Source of the DNA: Sideroxyarcus sp045866275
Lineage (GTDB): Bacteria; Pseudomonadota; Gammaproteobacteria; Burkholderiales; Gallionellaceae
Direction of reading: 5' to 3'
DNA length: 64,000 bases
NCBI GenBank assembly: GCA_045866275.1
Contig: BAAFRX010000013.1
Coordinates: 8,446 to 72,445, forward strand
Below the pieces are notes generated by a model that was not told the origin of the DNA, searched no databases, and saw only the letters and a list, made by a program, of their open reading frames with translations. The translations under genes were made by a program, and so were the position numbers. Below, piece after piece: positions 41,022-50,076 of this stretch (positions are counted from its first letter, which is position 1; every line of letters begins with the position of its first letter).

Positions 41022-43571
41022 ATGGAACAACAATTCGCCAAAGAAACCCTGCCGGTCAGCCTGGAAGAAGAGATGCGCAAGTCCTACCTCGATTACGCCA
41101 TGAGCGTGATCGTGGGGCGTGCCTTGCCGGATGTGCGCGACGGACTGAAGCCGGTGCACCGCCGCGTGTTGTTCGCGATGAGCGAGCTTTCCAACGACTG
41201 GAACCGCGCCTATAAGAAATCGGCGCGTATCGTCGGCGATGTGATCGGTAAATACCACCCCCACGGCGACACGGCGGTGTACGACACCATCGTGCGCATG
41301 GCGCAGGATTTTTCGCTGCGCTACACGCTGGTGGACGGGCAGGGTAACTTCGGCTCGGTGGACGGCGATAACGCGGCGGCGATGCGTTACACCGAGATCC
41401 GCATGGCGCGGATCGCCCACCAGTTGCTGGAAGACCTGGACAAGGAGACGGTGGATTTCGGCCCCAACTATGACGGTTCCGAACATGAGCCGCTGGTGTT
41501 CCCGGCGCGTTTCCCCAATCTGCTGGTGAACGGGTCTTCCGGGATTGCGGTGGGCATGGCAACCAACATTCCCCCGCACAACATGAGCGAGGTGGTGGAT
41601 GCCTGTCTGGCGCTGTTGCGCGAACCGGACATGGATATCGAACAGCTGATCGAATTGGTGCCCGCCCCGGATTTCCCGACGGCCGGTTTCATCTACGGGC
41701 TGGCCGGGGTGAAGGAAGGCTACCGCACCGGGCGCGGCCGCGTGGTGATGCGCGCGCGCACCCACTTCGAGGATATCGGCAAGGGCGACCGCCAGGCGAT
41801 CATCATCGACGAATTGCCGTATCAGGTGAACAAGGCCACCCTGCTGATGAAGATCGGCGAAATGGTGCGCGAGAAGACGCTGGAAGGCATATCCGAGATC
41901 CGCGACGAGTCGGACAAGTCCGGCATGCGCGCCGTGATCGAGCTGAAGCGCGGCGAGAACGCCGACGTGATCCTGAACAAGCTGTACAAAGCGACCCAGA
42001 TGCAGGACAGCTTCGGCATCAACATGGTCGCCATCGTGGATGGACAGCCCAAGCTGTGCAATCTGAAGGATGTCATCGACGCTTTTCTGCGCCACCGCCG
42101 CGAAGTCGTCACGCGCCGCACCGTCTTTGAGCTGCGCAAGGCACGCGAACGCGGCCATATTCTGGAAGGGTTGGCGGTCGCGCTGTCCAATGTGGACGAG
42201 ATCATCGCGCTGATCAAGGCCGCGCCCACCCCGGCGGATGCCAAGCGGGACCTGATGGCGCGCGGCTGGCGTTCATCGCTGGTCGAGGATATGTTAAGCC
42301 GGGTCAACGAAGCGTCGCGTCCGGAAGGGCTGGCGCCGGAGTTTGGCATGGTCAAGGGCAAGGGCTACTTCCTGTCCGACGCCCAGGCGCAGGCGATTCT
42401 GGAATTGCGCCTGCAGCGCCTGACCGGGCTGGAGCAGGACAAGATCGTCGGCGAATACCGCGAAGTGATGGAAAAGGTCGCCGACCTGCTGGACATCCTG
42501 GCGAAGCCGGCGCGCGTCACCCAGATCATCGGCGACGAGTTGGTGGCCATCCGCTCGCAGTTCGGCGACAAGCGCCGCAGCGAGATCGTGACGCACACGC
42601 AGGACATGAGCATGGAAGACCTGATCGCACCGGAAGACGTGGTGGTCACCCTGTCGCACGGCGGTTACATGAAGGCGCAGAAGCTGGACGAATACCGCGC
42701 GCAGAAACGCGGCGGCCGCGGCAAGCAGGCGGCCTCGACCAAGGAAGACGATTTTGTCGATAACCTGTTCATCGCCAATACCCACGATTTCATCCTGTGC
42801 TTCTCCAATCGCGGCCGCGTGTACTGGCTCAAGGTGTATGAAGTGCCGCAGGGCACGCGCATCAGCCGCGGCAAGCCGATCGTCAACCTGTTGCCGCTGG
42901 AAATCGGCGAGCAGATCAACGCCATCCTGCCGGTGAGCCAGTTCGCCGACGATCAGTTCGTATTCTTCGCCACCCGCGAAGGTACGGTGAAGAAAACCCC
43001 GTTGTCCGACTTTGCCAATCCGCGCACCAAGGGCATCATCGCCATCAATCTGGACGAGGGCGACTTCCTCATCGGCGTTGCGCTGACCGACGGCAAGCAC
43101 GATGTGATGCTGTTCTCGGACGAGGGCAAGGCGGTGCGCTTCGACGAGAACGACGTGCGCTCGATGGGGCGCGCGGCGCGCGGGGTGCGCGGCATGAAGC
43201 TGACCAAGGGCGGCAAGGTGATCGCGCTGCTGGTGGCCGAGAACGAACAGCAGTCCGTGTTGACCGCGACCGAGAACGGTTACGGCAAGCGCACTTCGAT
43301 CGTCGAATATACCCGCCACGGGCGCGGCACGCAGGGCATGATCGCGATCCAGACTTCGGCGCGCAACGGCAAGGTGGTCGCCGCCACACTGGTGGACCAG
43401 GACGATGAGATCATGCTGATTGGCACCAACGGCGTGCTGATCCGTACGCGCGTCAGGGAAATTCGCGAGATGAGCCGCGCCACCCAGGGCGTGACGCTGA
43501 TCAATCTGGACAAGGGCGACAAGCTGGCCGGTTTGAGCCGGATTGCCGAGCCGGAAGAAGAATCCGAATAA
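41022..43571 (+). CDS. gyrA: DNA gyrase subunit A
   Basis: GyrA supplies the DNA-cleaving domain of gyrase. The 849-residue protein has YHPHGDTAVYDTIVRMAQ (quinolone-resistance region with Thr at the position of E. coli Ser83 and Asp at 87), the catalytic Tyr123 in MRYTEIRM, and a full C-terminal beta-pinwheel with the GyrA box QKRGGRGK (about residue 564). It heads the gyrA-serC-serA-pheA cluster; serC starts 19 nt later. Confidence 0.98.
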   Translation: MEQQFAKETLPVSLEEEMRKSYLDYAMSVIVGRALPDVRDGLKPVHRRVLFAMSELSNDWNRAYKKSARIVGDVIGKYHPHGDTAVYDTIVRMAQDFSLRYTLVDGQGNFGSVDGDNAAAMRYTEIRMARIAHQLLEDLDKETVDFGPNYDGSEHEPLVFPARFPNLLVNGSSGIAVGMATNIPPHNMSEVVDACLALLREPDMDIEQLIELVPAPDFPTAGFIYGLAGVKEGYRTGRGRVVMRARTHFEDIGKGDRQAIIIDELPYQVNKATLLMKIGEMVREKTLEGISEIRDESDKSGMRAVIELKRGENADVILNKLYKATQMQDSFGINMVAIVDGQPKLCNLKDVIDAFLRHRREVVTRRTVFELRKARERGHILEGLAVALSNVDEIIALIKAAPTPADAKRDLMARGWRSSLVEDMLSRVNEASRPEGLAPEFGMVKGKGYFLSDAQAQAILELRLQRLTGLEQDKIVGEYREVMEKVADLLDILAKPARVTQIIGDELVAIRSQFGDKRRSEIVTHTQDMSMEDLIAPEDVVVTLSHGGYMKAQKLDEYRAQKRGGRGKQAASTKEDDFVDNLFIANTHDFILCFSNRGRVYWLKVYEVPQGTRISRGKPIVNLLPLEIGEQINAILPVSQFADDQFVFFATREGTVKKTPLSDFANPRTKGIIAINLDEGDFLIGVALTDGKHDVMLFSDEGKAVRFDENDVRSMGRAARGVRGMKLTKGGKVIALLVAENEQQSVLTATENGYGKRTSIVEYTRHGRGTQGMIAIQTSARNGKVVAATLVDQDDEIMLIGTNGVLIRTRVREIREMSRATQGVTLINLDKGDKLAGLSRIAEPEEESE

Positions 43572-43590
43572 CGTTCGAGGAGTGTACGAC

Positions 43591-44673
43591 ATGACCATTT
43601 ACAACTTCAGCGCAGGGCCGGCGGTATTGCCGAAAGAAGTGTTGCAGCAGGCGCAGGCGGAATTGCTCGACTGGCACGGCAGCGGCATGTCGGTGATGGA
43701 GATGTCGCACCGCGGCAAGGAATATATGGGCATCCACGCCCAGGCGGAGGCGGACCTGCGCGAACTGATGGGCATCCCGGACAATTACAAGGTGCTGTTC
43801 CTGCAAGGCGGCGCGCATCTGCAATTCTCGATGATCCCGCTCAATCTGCTGGGAGGCAAAGGCTCCGCCGACTACGTCAATACCGGCGAATGGTCGAAGA
43901 AAGCCATCGGCGAAGCGAAGAAATTCTGCAACGTGAATGTGGCGGCGAGCAACACAGACAAAAATTGCACCTATGTGCCGGCATTCGATACCTGGAAGCT
44001 GGATAAAGAGGCGGCCTATGTGCACTACACGCCGAACGAGACCATCGGCGGGGTGGAATTCAACTGGATTCCCAATACCGGCAAGGTGCCGCTGGTGGCG
44101 GACATGTCTTCCAACATCCTGTCGCGCCCGGTCGATGTCTGGAAATACGGACTGATCTATGCCGGCGCGCAAAAGAACATCGGCCCCGCCGGGCTGACGC
44201 TGGTCATCGTGCGCGATGATCTGATCGGGCTGGCCGATCCCCGCCTGCCGACCATGCTGGACTTCAAGACCCACGCCAACAGCGATTCGATGTACAACAC
44301 CCCGCCGACCTTCGCCATCTACATGGCGGGGCTGGTGTTCCAGTGGCTGAAGAAGAACGGCGGCATCGGCGTGATGGAGCAGAACAACATCGCCAAGGCC
44401 CACCTGCTGTATAGCACGATCGATGCCAGCAACGGTTTCTACCGCTGCCCGGTGGACCAAGCCGACCGCTCGCGCATGAACGTCCCGTTCACCCTGAAGG
44501 ACGCCAATCTGGACGGCGATTTCCTGAAACAGGCGGATGCGCGCGGCTTGCTGCAATTGAAGGGACACCGCTCCGTCGGCGGTATGCGCGCTTCAATCTA
44601 TAACGCGATGCCGCTGGCCGGGGTGCAGGCGCTGGTCGATTTCATGAACGAATTTGCCCGCAGCAAAGGCTGA
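43591..44673 (+). CDS. serC: Phosphoserine aminotransferase SerC
   Basis: SerC makes 3-phosphoserine from 3-phosphohydroxypyruvate (and acts in pyridoxal phosphate synthesis). The 360-residue protein has NFSAGPAVLP start, LLDWHGSGMSVMEMSHR, LQGGAHLQF, and the PLP lysine in YAGAQKNIGPAG (about residue 196). The ATG at 43591 follows CGAGGAG; a longer reading overlaps gyrA. It is followed by serA, which makes its substrate. Confidence 0.97.
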   Translation: MTIYNFSAGPAVLPKEVLQQAQAELLDWHGSGMSVMEMSHRGKEYMGIHAQAEADLRELMGIPDNYKVLFLQGGAHLQFSMIPLNLLGGKGSADYVNTGEWSKKAIGEAKKFCNVNVAASNTDKNCTYVPAFDTWKLDKEAAYVHYTPNETIGGVEFNWIPNTGKVPLVADMSSNILSRPVDVWKYGLIYAGAQKNIGPAGLTLVIVRDDLIGLADPRLPTMLDFKTHANSDSMYNTPPTFAIYMAGLVFQWLKKNGGIGVMEQNNIAKAHLLYSTIDASNGFYRCPVDQADRSRMNVPFTLKDANLDGDFLKQADARGLLQLKGHRSVGGMRASIYNAMPLAGVQALVDFMNEFARSKG

Positions 44674-44688
44674 GCCGGAAGCGCCGCC

Positions 44689-45879
44689 ATGACCCGCACA
44701 TTCAAGGTGCTGACCCTGAACAAGATCTCGCCGGCCGGCCTGAAGCGGTTGCCGGCCGCGCGCTATGTCGCTGGCAACGACATTGCCGCGCCGGATGCGG
44801 TGTTGGTGCGCTCGCACAACATGCACGAGATGGAGATTCCCGCCAGCGTGCTGGCGATCGCGCGCGCCGGTGCGGGCACGAACAACGTTCCGGTCAAGAA
44901 GATGAGCGAGCGCGGCGTGCCGGTGTTCAACGCGCCGGGCGCAAACGCGAATGCGGTGAAGGAACTGGTCATCACCGGCATGTTGCTGGCCTCGCGCAAC
45001 ATCGTCCCGGCGCTGCGTTTCACCGCAGGGCTGCAGGGTGACGATGCGTCCATGCACCAGCAGGTCGAAGACGGAAAAAAGGCGTTTGCCGGCACCGAGC
45101 TGTACGGGCGCACGCTGGGCATCGTCGGGCTGGGGGCGATCGGCCGCCTGGTGGCGAATGCCGCCATCGGTCTCGGCATGAAAGTGATCGGTTTCGATCC
45201 GGAGATCACGGTCGAGGCGGCGTGGAGTTTGTCATCCCAGGTGAGGAAGGCCCACAGTCTGGAGGAATTGCTGAAGCACAGCGACTTCGTCACCCTGCAT
45301 GTGCCGCTGCTGGACGCGACGCGCAACCTGATCGATGCCAGGCGCGTGGCGGGAATGAAATCCGGCAGCGTGCTGCTCAATTTCTCGCGCGATGCCATCG
45401 TCAGTGAGGAAGCCGTGCTGGCCGGTCTCGCCGCGCAGCATCTGCGTTGTTACGTGTGCGATTTTCCGGGCAGTCGCACGATCGGAAACGACAAGATCAT
45501 TGCCTTGCCGCATCTGGGGGCATCCACCGCCGAGGCGGAGGAGAACTGTGCCGTGATGGTGGCGGAGCAACTGCGCGAGTATCTGGAAAACGGCAACCTC
45601 AGCAACAGCGTGAATTTCCCCAATGTGGCCATGCCGCGCGAGTCCAAATCCAGGCTCGCGGTGGCGAACACCAATGTGCCGAACATGCTGGGGCAGATTT
45701 CCAGCGCGCTGGCGGCGGCGGGGATCAACATCCACAACATGATGAACAAGTCGCGCGGCGAAATGGCTTATACCCTGGTGGATACCGACAGTCCGGCACC
45801 GGCGCAACTGATTGCGCAGATCGCCGCGATTCCCGGAGTGCTCAGGGTGCGTGCCCTGCCGTTGGAGACTGAAGCATGA
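44689..45879 (+). CDS. serA: D-3-phosphoglycerate dehydrogenase SerA
   Basis: SerA oxidises 3-phosphoglycerate to start serine synthesis. The 396-residue protein has the NAD-binding GLGAIGRLVANAA (about 145), the catalytic set with Arg, Glu and His (HLGAST), and a C-terminal ACT domain (VPNMLGQISSALAAAGINI) that probably senses serine. It starts 15 nt after serC and its stop overlaps pheA by 4 nt. Confidence 0.95.
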   Translation: MTRTFKVLTLNKISPAGLKRLPAARYVAGNDIAAPDAVLVRSHNMHEMEIPASVLAIARAGAGTNNVPVKKMSERGVPVFNAPGANANAVKELVITGMLLASRNIVPALRFTAGLQGDDASMHQQVEDGKKAFAGTELYGRTLGIVGLGAIGRLVANAAIGLGMKVIGFDPEITVEAAWSLSSQVRKAHSLEELLKHSDFVTLHVPLLDATRNLIDARRVAGMKSGSVLLNFSRDAIVSEEAVLAGLAAQHLRCYVCDFPGSRTIGNDKIIALPHLGASTAEAEENCAVMVAEQLREYLENGNLSNSVNFPNVAMPRESKSRLAVANTNVPNMLGQISSALAAAGINIHNMMNKSRGEMAYTLVDTDSPAPAQLIAQIAAIPGVLRVRALPLETEA

Positions 45880-46940
45880 GCGACGAATTGCAGCGTTACC
45901 GTGCGCAGATCGACCGGCTTGACGACGAGATGCTGCGCCTCGTCAACCAGCGTGCCGCGCTGGCGCAGCAGATCGGGCGCCTGAAAGAGGACGGCGCGGT
46001 GCTGCGCCCGGAACGCGAGGCGCAAATCCTGCAGCGCCTGTTGCAGGCCAACCGCGGGCCGTTGTCCGGTGCCGGCATCAGGCAGGTGTTCACCGAGATC
46101 ATCTCGAACTGCCGCGCGCTGGAGGCACCGCTGCGCGTGGCGTATCTCGGGCCGCACGGGACGTTCAGCGAAGCGGCGGTGTCCCAGCGTTTCGGCCAGG
46201 CCACGGAGGGACTTCCCGCCGACTCCATCGACGGCGTGTTCGCAGCGGTGGAAAGCGGTACAGCCAGCTATGGCATGGTGCCGGTGGAAAACTCGACCGA
46301 AGGCGCGATCGGCCGCACGCTCGATCTGCTGCTCGACAGCACGCTGCAAATCTGCGGCGAAGTGCTGCTGCAGGTGCATCAATGTCTGCTGTCGAACGAG
46401 AACGATGTCGCCATGATCCGCAAGGTGTACTCGCATCCGCAGTCATTCGGACAATGCCAGGGGTGGCTCAACGCGCACCTGCCGCATGCCGAGCGCATCA
46501 CCGCCTCCAGTAATGCCGATGCGGCGAGGCTGGCCGCCGACGAGTCGTTCGCGGCAGCGGTGGCGGGGGAGCAGGCGGCGGCGCACTTCAGGCTGAAGGT
46601 ACTGGCACGCAACATCGAGGACGATGCGCGCAACACCACGCGTTTTCTGGTCATCGGCAAGCAGGCGGTCGCGCCTTCCGGTCGCGACAAGACTTCGCTC
46701 GTCATGTCGGCTCCCAACCGGCCGGGGGCCGTGCACGACCTGCTGGTGCCGTTGGCGCAGCATGGTGTGTCGATGACCAAACTGGAGTCGCGTCCGTCGC
46801 GCACCGGTTTGTGGGAGTACGTGTTCTATGTGGATATTGAAGGCCATCAGTCCGATGCCGGAGTAAGCGCTGCGCTGGCGCAACTCAAGCAGATTGCGGC
46901 CTTCGTCAAGGTGCTGGGTTCTTACCCGGTTGCGGTTTAA
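45876..46940 (+). CDS. pheA: Chorismate mutase/prephenate dehydratase PheA
   Basis: PheA makes phenylpyruvate for phenylalanine. The 354-residue protein has an AroQ chorismate mutase domain (about 1-85, RAQIDRLDDEMLRLVNQRAALAQ), a prephenate dehydratase domain (from VAYLGPHGTFSEAA; TTRF motif NTTRFLVIG) and an ACT domain with the Phe-binding GAVHDLL and ESRPSRT motifs. All domains look intact. It is coupled to serA. Confidence 0.97.
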   Translation: MSDELQRYRAQIDRLDDEMLRLVNQRAALAQQIGRLKEDGAVLRPEREAQILQRLLQANRGPLSGAGIRQVFTEIISNCRALEAPLRVAYLGPHGTFSEAAVSQRFGQATEGLPADSIDGVFAAVESGTASYGMVPVENSTEGAIGRTLDLLLDSTLQICGEVLLQVHQCLLSNENDVAMIRKVYSHPQSFGQCQGWLNAHLPHAERITASSNADAARLAADESFAAAVAGEQAAAHFRLKVLARNIEDDARNTTRFLVIGKQAVAPSGRDKTSLVMSAPNRPGAVHDLLVPLAQHGVSMTKLESRPSRTGLWEYVFYVDIEGHQSDAGVSAALAQLKQIAAFVKVLGSYPVAV

Positions 46941-46955
46941 TTAAAAGAACAATTT

Positions 46956-46988
46956 AGCCACGGATGAACGCAGATTCTCGCGGATGAG
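46956..46988. repeat. Dispersed repeat between pheA and hisC
   Basis: A GCCACGGATGAACGCAGATT-type stretch, with a second CGGATG, lies in the 129-bp gap. Similar GCCACGGATGAAC repeats are scattered in many bacterial genomes. It is short and carries no gene or evident hairpin. Confidence 0.4.
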
Positions 46989-47069
46989 GAAGGGTTTGGT
47001 CAGTGTATCCGGATGAATCTGTGGCTGGTTGTGGTCGGTTTTCAAGGTTTCTAACATGCAAGGCAACAA

Positions 47070-48176
47070 ATGAATTACTGTGATTTAGCCCCCCCTTATA
47101 TTCGCGCCATTGCCCCGTATCAACCGGGCAAGCCGATCTCCGAACTGGAGCGCGAGCTGGGCATCAGCGGCATCGTCAAGCTGGCCTCCAACGAAAATCC
47201 GCTCGGCGCCAGTCCGGCCGTGATGGCGGCGATGCAGGAAGCGATCAAGACCATCGCGCTGTATCCGGATGGTAATGGTTTCGAGCTGAAAGACGCGCTG
47301 CATAAACGCTACGGCGTGGCGCATGCCAACATCACGCTGGGCAACGGCTCGAACGATCTGCTGGAACTGGCGGCGCGCGCTTTTCTCACGCCCGGCGACA
47401 AAGTGGTGTACTCGGCGCATGCCTTTGCGGTATATGCCTTGGCGACCCAGGCGGTGGGGGCGACGGGCATCAGCGTGCCTGCGGCGAAAGATCTTGGACA
47501 CGATCTGTCGGCCATGCTTAAAGTCGCCAAAGAAAATAAAGTAAAAATTGTTTTTATCGCCAACCCGAACAATCCGACCGGGACTTTTTTGTCAGGTGCC
47601 GCACTGCAGGATTTTTTGCGCAAGTTGCCTGCCGACATCCTGCTGGTGCTGGACGAGGCTTACAACGAATACCTGCCGGAAGACAAGCGCTACGACAGCG
47701 TGAGCTGGTTGCGGGAATTCCCCAACCTGATCATCTCGCGCACCTTCTCCAAAGCGTATGGTTTGGCCGGTCTGCGCGTCGGTTATGCGCTGGCGCATGA
47801 ACAGGTGACGGATATGATGAATCGCGTGCGCCAGCCGTTCAACGTGAACAGCGTGGCACAGGCGGCGGCGGTGGCGGCGTTGCGCGATGTATCGTTCGTG
47901 AAGAAAACGTTCGAGCTGAACCGGCGCGGCATGGTGCAGATCGCCGAGGGGCTGGATAAACTGGGTCTGCAACATATCCCATCGTTCGGCAATTTCCTTG
48001 CGTTCCGCATCGGCGGCGCCACCGCGATGTACCGGCGCTTGCTTGAACTGGGCGTGATCGTGCGCCCAATCGCGAACTATGACATGCCGGACTGGTTGCG
48101 CGTCAGCATCGGTCTGGAAAGTGAGAATGCAAAATTTTTGAATGCGCTGAAACAGGCGCTTGGAGAGATTAAATGA
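47070..48176 (+). CDS. hisC: Histidinol-phosphate aminotransferase HisC
   Basis: This PLP enzyme transaminates histidinol phosphate or, in aromatic clusters like this one, aromatic keto acids. The 368-residue protein has ASNENPLGASPAV, GNGSNDLLEL, NPNNPTG, LVLDEAYNEY and the PLP lysine in SRTFSKAYGLAGLRVGYA. It sits between pheA and aroF, which favours a broad role including tyrosine/phenylalanine formation. Its stop overlaps aroF by 4 nt. Confidence 0.93.
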   Translation: MNYCDLAPPYIRAIAPYQPGKPISELERELGISGIVKLASNENPLGASPAVMAAMQEAIKTIALYPDGNGFELKDALHKRYGVAHANITLGNGSNDLLELAARAFLTPGDKVVYSAHAFAVYALATQAVGATGISVPAAKDLGHDLSAMLKVAKENKVKIVFIANPNNPTGTFLSGAALQDFLRKLPADILLVLDEAYNEYLPEDKRYDSVSWLREFPNLIISRTFSKAYGLAGLRVGYALAHEQVTDMMNRVRQPFNVNSVAQAAAVAALRDVSFVKKTFELNRRGMVQIAEGLDKLGLQHIPSFGNFLAFRIGGATAMYRRLLELGVIVRPIANYDMPDWLRVSIGLESENAKFLNALKQALGEIK

Positions 48177-49189
48177 TTATCGTAATGGGCAGGGAAGTTA
48201 CCGATGCACAAATCGCGGCCGTCACCAAAAAACTGGAGGCGGCGGGGCTGAAAGCCAATATCTCGCGCGGGGTCGAACGCACGGTGATCGGCGCGATCGG
48301 CGACGAGCGCCAGTTGACGCCGGAAATGTTCACGCCGTTGCCGGGGGTGGAATCGGCGATGCACATCGCCAAGCAGTACAAGATCGTGTCGCGCGAATCG
48401 CATAAACAGGACAGCATTATCGATATCGGCGGTATCCGGCTCGGCGGCAAGCAGATCCAGATCATCGCCGGCCCCTGCTCGGTGGAGACGCAGACGCAGA
48501 TGGACCTGGCGGCGAAATTCGTGCACGAGGCGGGCTGTCGCCTGATGCGCGGCGGCGCATTCAAGCCGCGCACCAGTCCTTATGCCTTTCAGGGGCACGG
48601 CGTGGAAGGCCTCGACATGTTCCGCAAAGCGGCAGACAAATTCAAACTGCCGATCGTGACTGAATTGATGGATGCGCGGCAGATTGATGCGTTCATGGAG
48701 TATGACGTGGACGTGATCCAGATCGGTACGCGCAACATGCAGAACTTTGACCTGCTCAAGGAAGTCGGGCGCACCAACAAGCCGGTGATCCTCAAGCGCG
48801 GCATGTCGGCCACCATCAGCGAATGGCTGATGTCGGCGGAATACATCGCGGCCGGCGGCAACCACAACATCATCTTCTGCGAACGCGGCATCCGCACCTT
48901 CGAGACCGCTTACCGCAACGTGCTGGACGTGACCGCGATTCCGGTGCTGAAAAAAGAAACCCACCTGCCCGTGATCGTCGACCCTTCGCATGCGGGCGGC
49001 AAGGCGTGGATGGTGCCGGCATTGTCGCAGGCCGCCATCGCGGCCGGCGCGGACGGCCTGCTGATCGAGATGCATCCCAGCCCGTGTGACGCCTGGTGCG
49101 ATGCCGATCAGGCGCTGACACCGGATGAGTTGAAGAAACTCATGGGTACGCTGGGCGCCATCGCCGGGGCGATTGGACGCACGCTGTAA
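48173..49189 (+). CDS. aroF: DAHP synthase, type I-beta (AroF)
   Basis: The enzyme joins phosphoenolpyruvate and erythrose 4-phosphate to start the shikimate pathway. The 338-residue protein has an N-terminal ferredoxin-like regulatory domain (MIIVMGREVTDAQIAAVTKK, to about 67) and a KDO8P/DAHP barrel with IAGPCSVET, GGAFKPRTSPYAFQG and IVDPSHAGGKAW. The ferredoxin-like domain suggests feedback control by an aromatic amino acid. It is coupled to hisC. Confidence 0.95.
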   Translation: MIIVMGREVTDAQIAAVTKKLEAAGLKANISRGVERTVIGAIGDERQLTPEMFTPLPGVESAMHIAKQYKIVSRESHKQDSIIDIGGIRLGGKQIQIIAGPCSVETQTQMDLAAKFVHEAGCRLMRGGAFKPRTSPYAFQGHGVEGLDMFRKAADKFKLPIVTELMDARQIDAFMEYDVDVIQIGTRNMQNFDLLKEVGRTNKPVILKRGMSATISEWLMSAEYIAAGGNHNIIFCERGIRTFETAYRNVLDVTAIPVLKKETHLPVIVDPSHAGGKAWMVPALSQAAIAAGADGLLIEMHPSPCDAWCDADQALTPDELKKLMGTLGAIAGAIGRTL

Positions 49190-49192
49190 GCC

Positions 49193-50059
49193 ATGCCCGC
49201 CTTTCGCAAAGTTGTCATCTTTGGCGCCGGACTGATCGGCGGGTCGTTTTCATTGGCGTTGCGCAAGGCGGGAGCTGTTTCTGAAGTCGTTGGTTTCGGG
49301 CGCAGTATGGTGACCCTGGAACAGGCCAAACAACTTGGCATCCTCGATCGCATCGGTGACGATGCTGCGCGTGAAGTGTGCGCTGCGGATATTGTACTGT
49401 TGGCCACGCCCGTGGCCCAGATGGCCGATATTTTTCAACGCATCGCGCCGCATCTTGGCACCCACACACTCGTCACCGATGGCGGTAGTACCAAGGGTGA
49501 TGTGGTGGCGATTGCGCGCATGATTCTCGGTGGCAAGATCGGCCAGTTCGTTCCAGCGCATCCCATTGCGGGGGCAGAGAAGAGCGGGCCTGGCGCAGCA
49601 CAGGCCGATCTTTATCAGGGCAAGAAAGTCGTGCTGACACCGCTGGCGGAGAATTCGAACGAATCTGTGGCGCGTGTGCGCAAGGCATGGGAATCATGCG
49701 GAGCCGTGGTGAGCGAATTGACGCCGGAGGAGCATGATGCCGTGTTCGCGGCGATCAGCCATCTGCCGCATCTATTGTCGTTCGCGCTGGTGCATGACAT
49801 CGCACAGCGTGACAACCGCGACCAACTGCTTTCTTTTGCAGCCAGCGGCTTCCGCGATTTCACCCGCATCGCCGCCAGTTCACCGGAGATGTGGCGCGAC
49901 ATCTGCATGGCCAACCGCGAGGCGCTGTTGCGCGAACTGCTGCAATACGCCGGAGAACTGCACGGTCTGTACCAGGCGCTGGAGCGGGGCGATGCCGCAA
50001 AGCTCGAAGAAGTGTTCAGCGAGGCACGCAAGGTGCGCAGCGCCTGGCAGCAACAATAA
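49193..50059 (+). CDS. tyrA: Prephenate (or arogenate) dehydrogenase TyrA
   Basis: The 288-residue enzyme oxidises prephenate toward tyrosine with NAD(P). It has a Rossmann motif FGAGLIGGSFSLALRKAG at the N-terminus, TDGGSTKGDV, FVPAHPIAGAEKSG and an all-helical dehydrogenase domain with SHLPHLLSFALV. No chorismate mutase is fused. It begins 3 nt after aroF and lies 17 nt before aroA-cmk. Confidence 0.95.
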   Translation: MPAFRKVVIFGAGLIGGSFSLALRKAGAVSEVVGFGRSMVTLEQAKQLGILDRIGDDAAREVCAADIVLLATPVAQMADIFQRIAPHLGTHTLVTDGGSTKGDVVAIARMILGGKIGQFVPAHPIAGAEKSGPGAAQADLYQGKKVVLTPLAENSNESVARVRKAWESCGAVVSELTPEEHDAVFAAISHLPHLLSFALVHDIAQRDNRDQLLSFAASGFRDFTRIAASSPEMWRDICMANREALLRELLQYAGELHGLYQALERGDAAKLEEVFSEARKVRSAWQQQ

Positions 50060-50076
50060 CCCGATCTATTTCCGGC